This document shows, piece after piece, positions 8,879 to 17,867 of a stretch of 64,000 bases of DNA. Numbering within the stretch: the stretch's first letter is position 1; the number at the start of each line of letters is the position of its first letter. Under the pieces are notes generated by a model. The model had not been told where the DNA came from, did not search any database, and was given only the letters and a program-made list of their open reading frames with translations. This DNA comes from DATIKM01 sp035477595 (GTDB lineage: Bacteria; Armatimonadota; Chthonomonadetes; Chthonomonadales; CAJBBX01): NCBI GenBank assembly GCA_035477595.1, contig DATIKM010000046.1, positions 43,732-107,731 of the forward strand. The letters are read 5' to 3'. Position numbers and translations under genes: made by a program.

Positions 8879-10171
8879 CTACACCGGCTTCTCGATGAGC
8901 GACTGGCCGCCCAGGTAGGGGCGCAGCACCTCCGGCACCTCAACGCTGCCGTCGGCGTTCTGCCCGTTCTCCAGCACCGCGATGAGCACCCGCGGCAGCG
9001 CCAGACCCGAGCCGTTCAGCGTGTGGCAGAACTCGGGCCGCGCCCCCGGCTCCGGCCGGTAACGGATGCTCGCCCGGCGCGCCTGGAAGTCACGGAAGTT
9101 GGCGCAGGAGGAGACCTCCAGCCACTCGCCGCCATCGTCCCCGCACGCCGGCGCCCACACCTCGATGTCGTACTTCGACGCCGCCACGAAGGAGAGGTCG
9201 CCAGTGCACATGCGCACCACGCGGTGCAGTAGCCCCAGCCCGCGGCACACGTCCTCAGCGTCGTCCAGCAGCGACAGCAGCTCCGCCGGCGACTCCTCCG
9301 GCAGGCACACCTTCACCATCTCCACCTTGTCGAACTGGTGTCCGCGCTTGATGCCCCGCACGTCGCGTCCCGCCGACATCTTCTCACGCCGGAAGCACGG
9401 CGTGTAGGCCACGTATCGCTTCGGCAGCTCTGCCGCTTCGAGTATCTCCTCCCGGTGCAGGTTGGTCACCGGCACCTCGGCCGTGGGGATGAGCCAGAGG
9501 TCATCCTCCGCGTCACGGTACAGGTTGTCGCCGAACTTGGGGAGGTTGCCCGTGCCCACCAGGCACTGCGCGCGCACCAGCGCGGGTGGGTAAATCTCCG
9601 TGTAGCCGTGCTTGCGCACGTGCAGATCGAGCATCCACGCGATGAGCGCGCGCTGGAGCGCCGCGCCCGCGCCGGAGAGCACGTAGAACCGCGAGCCCGA
9701 GAGCTTTACGCCTCGCTCGAGATCGAGGATCCCGAGTGCCGCACCCAGCTCCCAGTGTGGCCTCGGCTCGAAGCTGAACGAGCGCGGCTCGCCCACCGTC
9801 CGCACGACCTCATTGTAGCGCTCGTCGAGGCCCAGTGGTACGTCCGGGTCGGGCAGGTTGGGGACCTGGAGGAGGAGCGCCTGCTGCTCGGCGACCGTCG
9901 CATCGAGGGCGCGCTCCGTCTCGGCGATGCGGTCGCCCAAGGTGCGCATCTGCGCCTTGCGCGCCTCGCGCTCGGCATCGTCGCGCAGCCTGCCGATCTC
10001 CTTTGAGCCCACGTTCCGCTGGTTGCGGAGCTCGCTCACCTGCGTCTCGAGCCGGCGGCGTTGCTCGTCGCAGGCAAGCACGCGGTCCACCATGCTCGGA
10101 TCCGCGCCGACCTTCTGCAGTCCAGCCTTCACCACGTCGGGGTTCTCGCGGAACAGTCGTACGTCGAGCAT
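8879..10171 (-). CDS. serS: Seryl-tRNA synthetase
   Basis: 430-aa class II aminoacyl-tRNA synthetase that charges tRNA-Ser. The start MLDVRLFRENPDVVKAGLQK at 10171 has GGAGGG upstream. The N-terminal coiled-coil arm (about residues 30-100) is rich in Arg, Glu and Gln. Motif 2 is seen in FRREKMSAGRDVRGIKRGHQ and motif 3 in LNGSGLALPRVLIAVLENGQ. Length and motif order are normal. It lies in a minus-strand run downstream of a large exported protein gene (76-bp gap), an odd partner that may reflect simple read-through. Confidence 0.95.
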   Translation of the reverse strand: MLDVRLFRENPDVVKAGLQKVGADPSMVDRVLACDEQRRRLETQVSELRNQRNVGSKEIGRLRDDAEREARKAQMRTLGDRIAETERALDATVAEQQALLLQVPNLPDPDVPLGLDERYNEVVRTVGEPRSFSFEPRPHWELGAALGILDLERGVKLSGSRFYVLSGAGAALQRALIAWMLDLHVRKHGYTEIYPPALVRAQCLVGTGNLPKFGDNLYRDAEDDLWLIPTAEVPVTNLHREEILEAAELPKRYVAYTPCFRREKMSAGRDVRGIKRGHQFDKVEMVKVCLPEESPAELLSLLDDAEDVCRGLGLLHRVVRMCTGDLSFVAASKYDIEVWAPACGDDGGEWLEVSSCANFRDFQARRASIRYRPEPGARPEFCHTLNGSGLALPRVLIAVLENGQNADGSVEVPEVLRPYLGGQSLIEKPV

Positions 10172-10247
10172 GGAGCGTGGTCCTTTCCCTCCGCGTGCCG
10201 CCCATCGTCGCGCGCTGCCGGGGGCGGCTACTTCGCGCGGCCGCGCG

Positions 10248-12962
10248 CTACCAGTCCAGCGCGAAGAGCCGGAGGCCCGCGCCGCCGGGCAGTGTGACAG
10301 TGCTTCCTGATGCCGCGGCGCCTTCCGCCGGTCCCCGCGGCGTGCCATCGTCGTTCAGCGCGAGCACGCGCGGCGTGGACGACGGCGCCCGGCCCACCAG
10401 GCGCTTCAGGTCGATGCGGCACGGCGCCGCGCTCTCCAGCAGCACATGCCACCGACGCGGCCCGGCCTGGAACGCGGTCACCGTGCCTTCCACCTCGAAC
10501 GGCCCCACCTTCTCGCGGGCCGTGGTCGTGGCGGAGTAGTAGCGTGGCGCAGACAGCCACGTCACAGTCCTCCCGGCGCGCAGGATCCGCCACTGCTCGA
10601 CTCCCGGCGCGCGGGCCAGATAGCCGCGCGGCGCGAGCATCACCTGGCGCGCGCCGTCCCGCACCGCGCGCGGCGTGTCGCCGAAGTTGACGGTGCAGAC
10701 GCCGCCATTCGCGAACCGGGTGCGCTGCACCGCCCGGTCGGACGTGAGGAACTCGTGCGAGACCATGTCCTCAAAGGCCACGGCCTCGTGGAACAGGCAT
10801 GTCGCCCGGTATGATTGGAGCAGGCGCGCGCGGTTGCGGTTCCACCCATAGGAGAGGTGGTTCAACCACATCAGCGGCACACCGCCGTGCAGCATGGTGA
10901 ACAGGTCCTGCCGGTCGTTCAGCTCCGGGGCGACCTCTGTGTAGTACCCGGACGCGTCGCCCCAGTACCACGTGCCCACCACGCAGTCGTGGAAGACCAG
11001 CTCCCAGAGCGGGATGCGGCGGCTCGGGTCCATTCCGTAGCGCAGGAAGTTCGGCTTGAGGTCCTCCCGCGACTTGGGGACCTGGAGGTGACCTGCGGGC
11101 ATCTCCCACCAGAAGGACCCGCTGAGCCGCCCCTCCGCGTAGTCCAGCACGGGCACGTTCCACGCCTTGCCGTGCTCGCCGCCCACCACCAGCCCGAGCG
11201 ACGCGAGATAGCGGAGCAGCGCCAGGCGGTGGCGCATATCGCCGCGCCGATCGTAGCCACGTTCAGGCGTCCAGTCCTCCATCAGGTCGATGGTGGTGCT
11301 CACGTCGACTAAGCGACAGGTGAAGGGGTGCTCCTTCAGGATGCCCGGAACGAAGGCGCGCGCCGTCTCGAGCGCCATGGAGCTGGCGCGGCGGTAGAAC
11401 TGCGTGCCGTCCAGGGCGAGCCATCCCTTCGCGGGCTGGCCGTCGCGACCGCGCAGGGCCACGCGCTCCACGTTGTCGGTGGTGAGCCCGACCGGTCCCT
11501 CCCGGATATCGTCGTAGTTGTCGTACTCCCCAGAAAGGAAGCCGAGAGAGGTCAGCAGCCGGATGTCCTCCTCGGGCAGCTTGTGGTTCGCGTGCACCAC
11601 CGCGCGCCTGATGCCCGCCGCCTTGGCCTCGCGCCCAAAGCGCGCCGCCGACTCCGGCCGACCCTCGCCGAAGCTGATGCCCCACAGGATCGGGGCGCCC
11701 TTCAGCCAGGCGACCCGGGGCCGCTGGCGCGCCTTCGCGGCAAGCGTCACGAGCAGACCGGAGCGCCGCGCGTGCTCACGGTACATCCGCGCCAGCGCCA
11801 CATAGCCGCCCCTCGGCGCGAACCGGGCCGTCACGATGCGCGTGTATGCGAACCGCTCCTTCGCGCCCACCCAAACGACCCGCGGCCATCGTCTGCCCCG
11901 CGCGTCCACCCGGAGCTCCACGAGCGCGTCGACCGGCGTCTCGATCAGCAGCATCATGCCGTCGCCGCGCTTCCGATCGATCACCCCGAACCAGGGCATG
12001 TCCAGCCCCAGGTTGCCGTAGCAGAAGAAGGAGGACTGCGGATAGTCGTCCCGCTGGTCGATGAGCTGGCCGCTCGAGCGGTTGGTGAACACGAGCGCCC
12101 CCGCCGCGAGCTCCTCCTGCAGGCGCGGCGGCCATGCCAGCCGGGTCAGATGCGCGGACGCGGACGCCTTTACAGCGAAGCGCACCGAGCCCGCGGCGCC
12201 ATCCACCGTCACGGTCCCCGTGAAGCGCAGCCCGGAGGACCGATCCAACAGCCGGAGCCGCATCCCGCGCTTGCTCAGCGCCTCGCCGTCCAGCAGGCCA
12301 ACGCCGGGATCCGGGGCCGACGTCCAGCGGCGTCCGGTTCGGCGGTCCCGCACGGTGAATCGCCGGCTCCTGGTCTCGAAGCGCACGTGAAGTGGACCGT
12401 CCTGCGCCTCCAACGCCGCGGGAAGACCAGCCGTAGCGCCGGCATCCGCTCGGGGCACCTCGTCGCTAACCGGCCTAACCTCGATCCAGTCGTACTCCGC
12501 AATGCCGGCCGCCTTGCCGGGGTCCAGCCGAATCTGGGTGATCACGCCCTCCGCGTCGATGGGGAGCGTGATCTCGCGCCACACACCGTCGTGCCGGAGG
12601 TCGTAATAGAGCGCCGCATCCTCGCTCCATGCCGTGGAGCTGAGCGAGGGCAGGAGCGTGGTCCAGTAGAGCCGCCCCTGCCCCGCCGAGCGGAAGCGGG
12701 CGCGCATCCGGACCTCCGCCGGACCCTGAACGCGGATGGACGGGCCGTGGAAGAACGGGTCCGCTCCGAGCGCCTCCACCACGAGAGAGCCGGCCTCGGC
12801 GCGCAGCCGGCACTGGTGCCCGGCGGACCAACCCTCTGTCCCGCCAGAGAAGTCCCAGCGAACCGCGGCCGGCGGCGCGGGCAGACAGGCCGCGGCAGTC
12901 AGCAGCAGAAGCGGGAGCAACGGGGACCTCCTGGTGGAGGGCGTGTCCACCCATTGTGGCAC
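10248..12962 (-). CDS. Large exported glycoside-hydrolase-like protein (GH101/DUF5696-like)
   Basis: About 904 aa. The N-terminus has a Leu-rich export signal (LLPLLLLTAAAC, possibly a lipobox). A beta-sandwich region (about residues 35-170) begins RWDFSGGTEGWSAG. The central part looks like a TIM-barrel glycosidase with flanking beta domains: QRPRVAWLKGAPILWGISFG, then DYAEGRLSGSFWWEMPAG, then a late MLHGGVPLMWLNHLSYG. Similarity to the GH101/DUF5696 group is my best guess and not certain. The start is ambiguous. A GTG at 12962 gives a charged n-region (TRR) but no ribosome-binding site, while a TTG at 12920 has a perfect AGGAGG 6 nt upstream but leaves an uncharged signal peptide. It is 37 bp from the WrbA-like gene. 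Confidence 0.6.
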   Translation of the reverse strand: MPQWVDTPSTRRSPLLPLLLLTAAACLPAPPAAVRWDFSGGTEGWSAGHQCRLRAEAGSLVVEALGADPFFHGPSIRVQGPAEVRMRARFRSAGQGRLYWTTLLPSLSSTAWSEDAALYYDLRHDGVWREITLPIDAEGVITQIRLDPGKAAGIAEYDWIEVRPVSDEVPRADAGATAGLPAALEAQDGPLHVRFETRSRRFTVRDRRTGRRWTSAPDPGVGLLDGEALSKRGMRLRLLDRSSGLRFTGTVTVDGAAGSVRFAVKASASAHLTRLAWPPRLQEELAAGALVFTNRSSGQLIDQRDDYPQSSFFCYGNLGLDMPWFGVIDRKRGDGMMLLIETPVDALVELRVDARGRRWPRVVWVGAKERFAYTRIVTARFAPRGGYVALARMYREHARRSGLLVTLAAKARQRPRVAWLKGAPILWGISFGEGRPESAARFGREAKAAGIRRAVVHANHKLPEEDIRLLTSLGFLSGEYDNYDDIREGPVGLTTDNVERVALRGRDGQPAKGWLALDGTQFYRRASSMALETARAFVPGILKEHPFTCRLVDVSTTIDLMEDWTPERGYDRRGDMRHRLALLRYLASLGLVVGGEHGKAWNVPVLDYAEGRLSGSFWWEMPAGHLQVPKSREDLKPNFLRYGMDPSRRIPLWELVFHDCVVGTWYWGDASGYYTEVAPELNDRQDLFTMLHGGVPLMWLNHLSYGWNRNRARLLQSYRATCLFHEAVAFEDMVSHEFLTSDRAVQRTRFANGGVCTVNFGDTPRAVRDGARQVMLAPRGYLARAPGVEQWRILRAGRTVTWLSAPRYYSATTTAREKVGPFEVEGTVTAFQAGPRRWHVLLESAAPCRIDLKRLVGRAPSSTPRVLALNDDGTPRGPAEGAAASGSTVTLPGGAGLRLFALDW

Positions 12963-12999
12963 AGGCGTCGAGCACAGCGGCGCCCGCGCGTGTTCGGCG

Positions 13000-13554
13000 T
13001 CAGCCTGACTTCGCGGCCTTGCGGAGGCGGACGGGGTGCAGGTACTCCCGACGGTCCGCGTATACCGCCACCCACTGCGCGAGCCGCTCGCCCAGCTTCG
13101 TGCAGGCGGCCACTTCCGCTTCGGTGCGAGGCTCGCCGGCTAGGGTGGCCCCATAGTGGAGCGTCATCCGTTCGCCCACGTACTCGGTCACACCGAACAC
13201 CAGGAAGCCGAAGTTCATGAGAACCGTGACGGACGCCATGCAGGTCAGCTCGCCGCCACCGCCCCAACCGCCCTGACTCGAGAAGGCGCAGCCGATCTTG
13301 CCGTCCACCTCGCCCCACACGCCGGCGGCGGTCTCGTCCCAGAAGCGCTTCATGCGCCACGAGAGCGTGCCCATGTTGGTGGGTGAGCCGACCGCGACGC
13401 CGTCGCACCAGAGGACGTCTTCCGCCGTCGCCTCATCCACGCTGACCAACCGCACCTCGGTGCCGTGCACCGACTCGGCGCCTTCTGCCACGCGCCGCGC
13501 CATGTGGCCGGTGTGGCCAGTCTTGGTGTCGTATATCACCAGCACCTTGCCCAT
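13000..13554 (-). CDS. Flavodoxin-fold NAD(P)H:quinone reductase-like protein (WrbA family)
   Basis: 184 aa, FMN-binding flavodoxin fold. The phosphate-binding loop is YDTKTGHTGHMA near the N-terminus. The WrbA-like GSPTNMGTLSWRMKRFWDET and FSSQGGWGGGGELT loops follow. The start has AAGGAGGACGGCG directly upstream. WrbA proteins carry out two-electron reduction of quinones. Here the gene lies between two giant exported proteins on the same strand (21 bp and 37 bp gaps), so its role in that unit is unclear. A generic flavodoxin is the alternative. Confidence 0.8.
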   Translation of the reverse strand: MGKVLVIYDTKTGHTGHMARRVAEGAESVHGTEVRLVSVDEATAEDVLWCDGVAVGSPTNMGTLSWRMKRFWDETAAGVWGEVDGKIGCAFSSQGGWGGGGELTCMASVTVLMNFGFLVFGVTEYVGERMTLHYGATLAGEPRTEAEVAACTKLGERLAQWVAVYADRREYLHPVRLRKAAKSG

Positions 13555-13575
13555 CGCCGTCCTCCTTGGTCTCGC

Positions 13576-16500
13576 CTAGCGCACCCGCAAGATAACACGC
13601 CGGCGCTCACCGAACCGCGCCCGCCCCTCCGCTTCCAGCGTGAAGACGGCCTCGGCGTCACTCTCCAGCCCGCTCGCAACCACGAACTCGCCGAAGTGGG
13701 CGTCGGCGTGGCGCGCGACGTCGCCCGTCAGGGGCGCCGCGAAGACGAGCCGCGGCATGCCCGTCGACGCCGCGTCCGCTCGCTCGTCACCCACCAGCCG
13801 GACCGCCCCCACCGGTGCGCGTGCCAGCCAGATTGCGTCGCCGGTATTCCCCACACGGGCCCGAGCGCGCACGGGCTGGCCGCGCGCCACCGCGATCTCC
13901 GCGCCGCGCCCGGCCGGCCGCCAGGCGCCGCCTGCGTCCTGCACCTCCAGGGAGTCGAACTCCGCGTTCAGGAACTTGAGAGGCGCGAAGCCGTCGTAGG
14001 GTAGGTTCCCCACAGCCGTGAGCGGCGTGTCCGCAGAGGTCGTTCCCGTGCCCCCGGTGCGCACCCCCACCATGCCGCCGGCGCGCACCGCCTCCACGTA
14101 CGCGCTCTTGTGCGTGTCGTAGACGGCCTGGTACGCCGCCGCGTGCAGGTCGCGGTCCACGGTGACCCACCTGTCGGGTGGCCGAGTTGAGCGGGGAGTC
14201 GTGACGGCGCGGGCGAGGCGCTGTAGCTCGCGGGCCGCGGGGCGGGGCGTTCGGTCGGGCGCAAGGATCCCGAAATCGCTCCGCTCGTCGGTCCGGTAGC
14301 CGCCGACGCTCCACCAGGCGGCCAGACCGTTCGCCCCGGAGTCGAGCAGCATCTGGGCAAAGCCGCGGTGTAGCGCGGCCTGATTCCGCGCCTTCTCGCC
14401 AGTGGAATCCCACGGGTAGATGCTGGCGCCGACCTCGGCCCAGAAGACCGGCTTGCCGGTGCCGGCGTAGCGCGCGTAGGCGGTGGTGAACCCCGACTCG
14501 TGTGGCTGCAGGCCGTAACCTTCTGGCGACGAGTAGTCGAAGTGCTTGCCGCACGAGTTCAGATCATAGGCGAACCAGCTCGTCCAGCTCGGCTGCGATG
14601 CCGAGCGCGCGCTGATGAGGTGGTTCGGGTCGATGGCGCGGATGCGGCGGATGACGTCGCCGTAACGCCTGCTGATGACGTCGTCGGCGGCCCGCGAGTA
14701 GGCGTTGGCCAGCCTAAGCCACGGGCCATCCTGGCGCAACTGGTAGTCCGGTGGGTTCGTGACGCGCCCGTCCGGCCCGCGGGGAATGGGGACGCCCCAT
14801 GCCGCTTCCGCGCGGGCGATCGACCCGTAGCGCTCGATGACCCACTCCTCCCACTCGCGATCCCAGCCGCGGCGCTCCTCATGCGGTCCGAGCCGGTGCT
14901 CCCATGCAATGTCCCACGACCAGATCGCCGGGTTGCCAGCGAACCTCCCCTGCTCGAGGATGGGACGGAACACGGTTTCGTCCGCGTGGAACGGATGGGC
15001 GCCGATGAGGAAGACCAGCACCCGGATGCCGCGGCGGGCGGCCCGGGCGACGAAGTCGTTCACCTGCCGCACGGTGTCCACGTCGCCACCCGCGATGCTC
15101 ACGTGGTTCATGCCGAGCGCGGCGATGGTGGCCAGATCGCCCTCCACCACGTCCGGGTCGTACCGGGTCACGTTCAGCCAGTGCATCCCGTAATCCACGG
15201 GGCTCGTGCCGGCAACGCTGGTCATCCAGTAGTTGACGCCGAACGGGTACCACGGCCGCTCGGGGCCGAGCCGGTCCCATCTGCCGGGCCGCTCCGGCTC
15301 CCGCACCACGAACTGGCCATCCCGCACGCGCACGAAGGCCTCGCGGGGCGCGGGGGTTGGGTCGAGCGCCGTCCACCGCTGCTCGATGCGGTCGATCTCG
15401 CGGCCGTCTGCGCGGAGAACGGCGATGGTGCGCCAGTCGCCGGGCGGCAGCCGCCTCGGCCGCCAGACGGCCGTCACATTGCGCAGGCCGCCGGCTGGCA
15501 CGTCGACACGCTCCCGCACGCGATGGGCCGTGGCGCCGCCCGGCGCCACCACGCGCAGGTCGACCTCCACGCGCGCGCCCCGCAGGCCGACCGCCATCAC
15601 CTGCGCGCCCAGGGGAATGGCCTCGCCTGGCCAGTAGGCGAACTGCCCGGAGCCAGCTCGTGTGAAGAACAGGCCGCGCGCAAGACGCTCCGCGAGGGCC
15701 GCGGCTTCGACGGGCGCCGAGCCGGCGCGCTTGGTCCCTGCCAGGTGAGCGAACACCGCGCCGCGGTAGGGGGGCCGCAGGTTGAGGTAGATCGACCGCC
15801 GCGTGCCGCGCGGAATGCCGTGCTCGTCCAGGATCGGCTCCAGCGGAATCCACCGACCGGCGCGCGCCGCCTCGAAGGCGAGCCCCCGAGGGCGCGCGAT
15901 GGGCGTGACCACGGGCCCGGTGCGATGACCGGTGGCAGCCAGCCGCTCCAGCTCCGCCTGCCGAGGCCGTAAGGACGGCAGATGGTAGACCTTGTAGGAG
16001 GGCGAGAGCGTCTCCAGCTCCGGCGTCTCGAGGTCGCCCAGACGCACGGGACGGGCGGTGCGGCCGGCGCTCACACCGGCGATCCAGTAGGTCTTGGGGC
16101 CTGGCGGCTCCGGCGCGTGCGATGTAGCCAGCCCGAACGAGAAGCGGGCCGCGTTCTCCGGTCTCAGGCGGTCGCCGCGACCTCCGCGCCCTTGCGAGGG
16201 GCTATCGCTCCAGAAGGCGAAGTCGCGGGAAGCGAGGGCGTAGCGGCGCCACCGCGAGCCGAGGGGCACCGTTGTCAGCCAACGCGAGCCGTCGCTCTCC
16301 TGCAGCTCGACGACCAGGTGCCGGGTGCGCGCGTCGCCCCGTGCCCAGAACAAAAGCACGTCGTCGCCCGGCGCAAACGCGCCGGTCGCCTGAGCGGTGA
16401 GGGTGTCCCAGCCGTCGAAGGCGCCCAGATCGACGCGCAGCGCATCCGCGGCCCCCGGCGGCCCGGTGCGCTCCACGCGCCAGCGCGCCGGGTCGTTGAA

Positions 16501-17574
16501 GTTCCGGGCGCCGCGTGCCAGCGCGGGGGCGCGGGCAGTGGAGAGCGGCAGCAGGAGCCTCTGCGCGGTTGCCCGATCAACCTCCGCGCGGAAGCGCTCG
16601 CGCGCGGCGCGAATGGACCGGTCGAAGAGCGGGCCTCCCACGGCGATCAGGTCGCCCCCGTCGCGCAGGAAGCGGAGCAGGTTATCGCGCGCATCGATGG
16701 GGCAGGCGGAGGCGTCGGGAAGGAGCAGGGCATCCCAACGGCTTGCCGAGAGCCGGTCGGCGCGCCCGATGCCGGCTGTGGAAACGGCGCCGGCGTCGAT
16801 CCCGCGCGAGCGCAGGGCGCGCACCCAAGGCGCGGCGCTCGCGGGCGTGCCGTGGACTGCCACGCGGTAGGGGCCTGCCGCGCGCGGTACTGCGCCATCC
16901 GCGACCCGAGCGACGGCCGCAATGCGGCGAAAGGAGGCCTCGGCGGCAGCGGCAGCCAGCGCCGGTCGGCCGGAGCGCACTGCCCGGGCGCCGCCCTCCA
17001 GCGAGAAGCCGGCCCGGTAGAGGAGCCGTCCCCGCGGCCCCGGCTCGCGCACCTCGCCCACGACGGCGCCGCCCTCAAGGGAGATCCGAAGCGAGTATTC
17101 CCTGCCCGGCTCCCAGGGCCCCAGATCCACCTCATTGGGCAATCGATCGAGCCGCGTGCCAGGTGCTGACTGGGCCTGCCAGACGCCCTCGAGCATCTGC
17201 ACGAGCTCCACGTAGCGCCTGCCGTCCGGCCCTTCCACGAGGGTGAGGCGCCAGAAGTTGGCGTCGTCCGCCACGACCGCGATCCCGGCGGCGGACCAGC
17301 CCGCGGCTGCTAGGCGTCGCTCCCATCGCATGGCGGCTACAAGAGCGAGAACGGGCGCCGCCGGCACGCGGTGTGGCAGCGCCGTGGCGTTGCGGGGCGC
17401 CTCCAGCCGCAACCAGCCGTCGCGCACCCGCGGCGTTCCCCCCTCCACGTGCCAGACGCCCTCGATGGGCCTCCGAGCGTCGTATGCGCGGAGGTCGTCG
17501 GTGAACCGGTGGGTTGCACGGGGGCTTGCCCAGGCGGGTAGCACGACCGCGATCGCGAGAGCGACGAGCAGCAT
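13576..17574 (-). CDS. Very large exported glycosidase-like protein with GH5-type barrel
   Basis: 1332 aa. The signal peptide is MLLVALAIAVVLPAWA, and AGGAG precedes the ATG. In order there is a laminin/DUF1080-like beta-sandwich (about 30-215), a glutamine-amidotransferase-like segment (about 230-330, DALLLPDASACPIDARDNLL), a second carbohydrate-binding-like module (about 355-505), linker beta domains, and a TIM barrel (about 820-1170). Likely catalytic glutamates are E892 in SWDIAWEHRLG and E1047 in KPVFWAEVGAS, which fit a retaining GH5/GH42-like enzyme. A C-terminal beta domain follows. The substrate is unknown, and placement in clan GH-A is inference. It heads the long minus-strand series and has its own strong promoter at 17619-17648. 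Confidence 0.7.
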   Translation of the reverse strand: MLLVALAIAVVLPAWASPRATHRFTDDLRAYDARRPIEGVWHVEGGTPRVRDGWLRLEAPRNATALPHRVPAAPVLALVAAMRWERRLAAAGWSAAGIAVVADDANFWRLTLVEGPDGRRYVELVQMLEGVWQAQSAPGTRLDRLPNEVDLGPWEPGREYSLRISLEGGAVVGEVREPGPRGRLLYRAGFSLEGGARAVRSGRPALAAAAAEASFRRIAAVARVADGAVPRAAGPYRVAVHGTPASAAPWVRALRSRGIDAGAVSTAGIGRADRLSASRWDALLLPDASACPIDARDNLLRFLRDGGDLIAVGGPLFDRSIRAARERFRAEVDRATAQRLLLPLSTARAPALARGARNFNDPARWRVERTGPPGAADALRVDLGAFDGWDTLTAQATGAFAPGDDVLLFWARGDARTRHLVVELQESDGSRWLTTVPLGSRWRRYALASRDFAFWSDSPSQGRGGRGDRLRPENAARFSFGLATSHAPEPPGPKTYWIAGVSAGRTARPVRLGDLETPELETLSPSYKVYHLPSLRPRQAELERLAATGHRTGPVVTPIARPRGLAFEAARAGRWIPLEPILDEHGIPRGTRRSIYLNLRPPYRGAVFAHLAGTKRAGSAPVEAAALAERLARGLFFTRAGSGQFAYWPGEAIPLGAQVMAVGLRGARVEVDLRVVAPGGATAHRVRERVDVPAGGLRNVTAVWRPRRLPPGDWRTIAVLRADGREIDRIEQRWTALDPTPAPREAFVRVRDGQFVVREPERPGRWDRLGPERPWYPFGVNYWMTSVAGTSPVDYGMHWLNVTRYDPDVVEGDLATIAALGMNHVSIAGGDVDTVRQVNDFVARAARRGIRVLVFLIGAHPFHADETVFRPILEQGRFAGNPAIWSWDIAWEHRLGPHEERRGWDREWEEWVIERYGSIARAEAAWGVPIPRGPDGRVTNPPDYQLRQDGPWLRLANAYSRAADDVISRRYGDVIRRIRAIDPNHLISARSASQPSWTSWFAYDLNSCGKHFDYSSPEGYGLQPHESGFTTAYARYAGTGKPVFWAEVGASIYPWDSTGEKARNQAALHRGFAQMLLDSGANGLAAWWSVGGYRTDERSDFGILAPDRTPRPAARELQRLARAVTTPRSTRPPDRWVTVDRDLHAAAYQAVYDTHKSAYVEAVRAGGMVGVRTGGTGTTSADTPLTAVGNLPYDGFAPLKFLNAEFDSLEVQDAGGAWRPAGRGAEIAVARGQPVRARARVGNTGDAIWLARAPVGAVRLVGDERADAASTGMPRLVFAAPLTGDVARHADAHFGEFVVASGLESDAEAVFTLEAEGRARFGERRRVILRVR

Positions 17575-17618
17575 CAGGGGGCTCCTGTCGGGCGGGGCGG
17601 GGCGGGTGCGGCCCGGTC

Positions 17619-17648
17619 ATTATAGGAGGCCTCGCTCGCGAGCGTCAA
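17619..17648 (-). promoter_or_regulatory. Sigma-70-type promoter for the 1332-aa protein gene
   Basis: Minus-strand TTGACG (17643-17648) and a perfect TATAAT (17619-17624) are separated by 18 bp. The leader to the ATG at 17574 would be about 38 nt. This is probably the main promoter of the minus-strand run towards 7829. Confidence 0.7.
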
Positions 17649-17867
17649 GACGACGCGCCGGTCCCGGCGACGGCGTCGCGCGGCGGACCTTCCTGCTCAG
17701 AAAGACAGGGGCGGTGCGGAATAAGCACTTCGAACAGGAGCCGCGCGGCTCGCACCGGGTGCTCCCGCTCGCCACTGAGCGCGCATCCGGAGGACGATGG
17801 CGCGCCGGTGCGCTATGCGAGGGCCGGCGGGGCCCAGATCCCACGAAGGCCCGTCGGCGAACCACGG

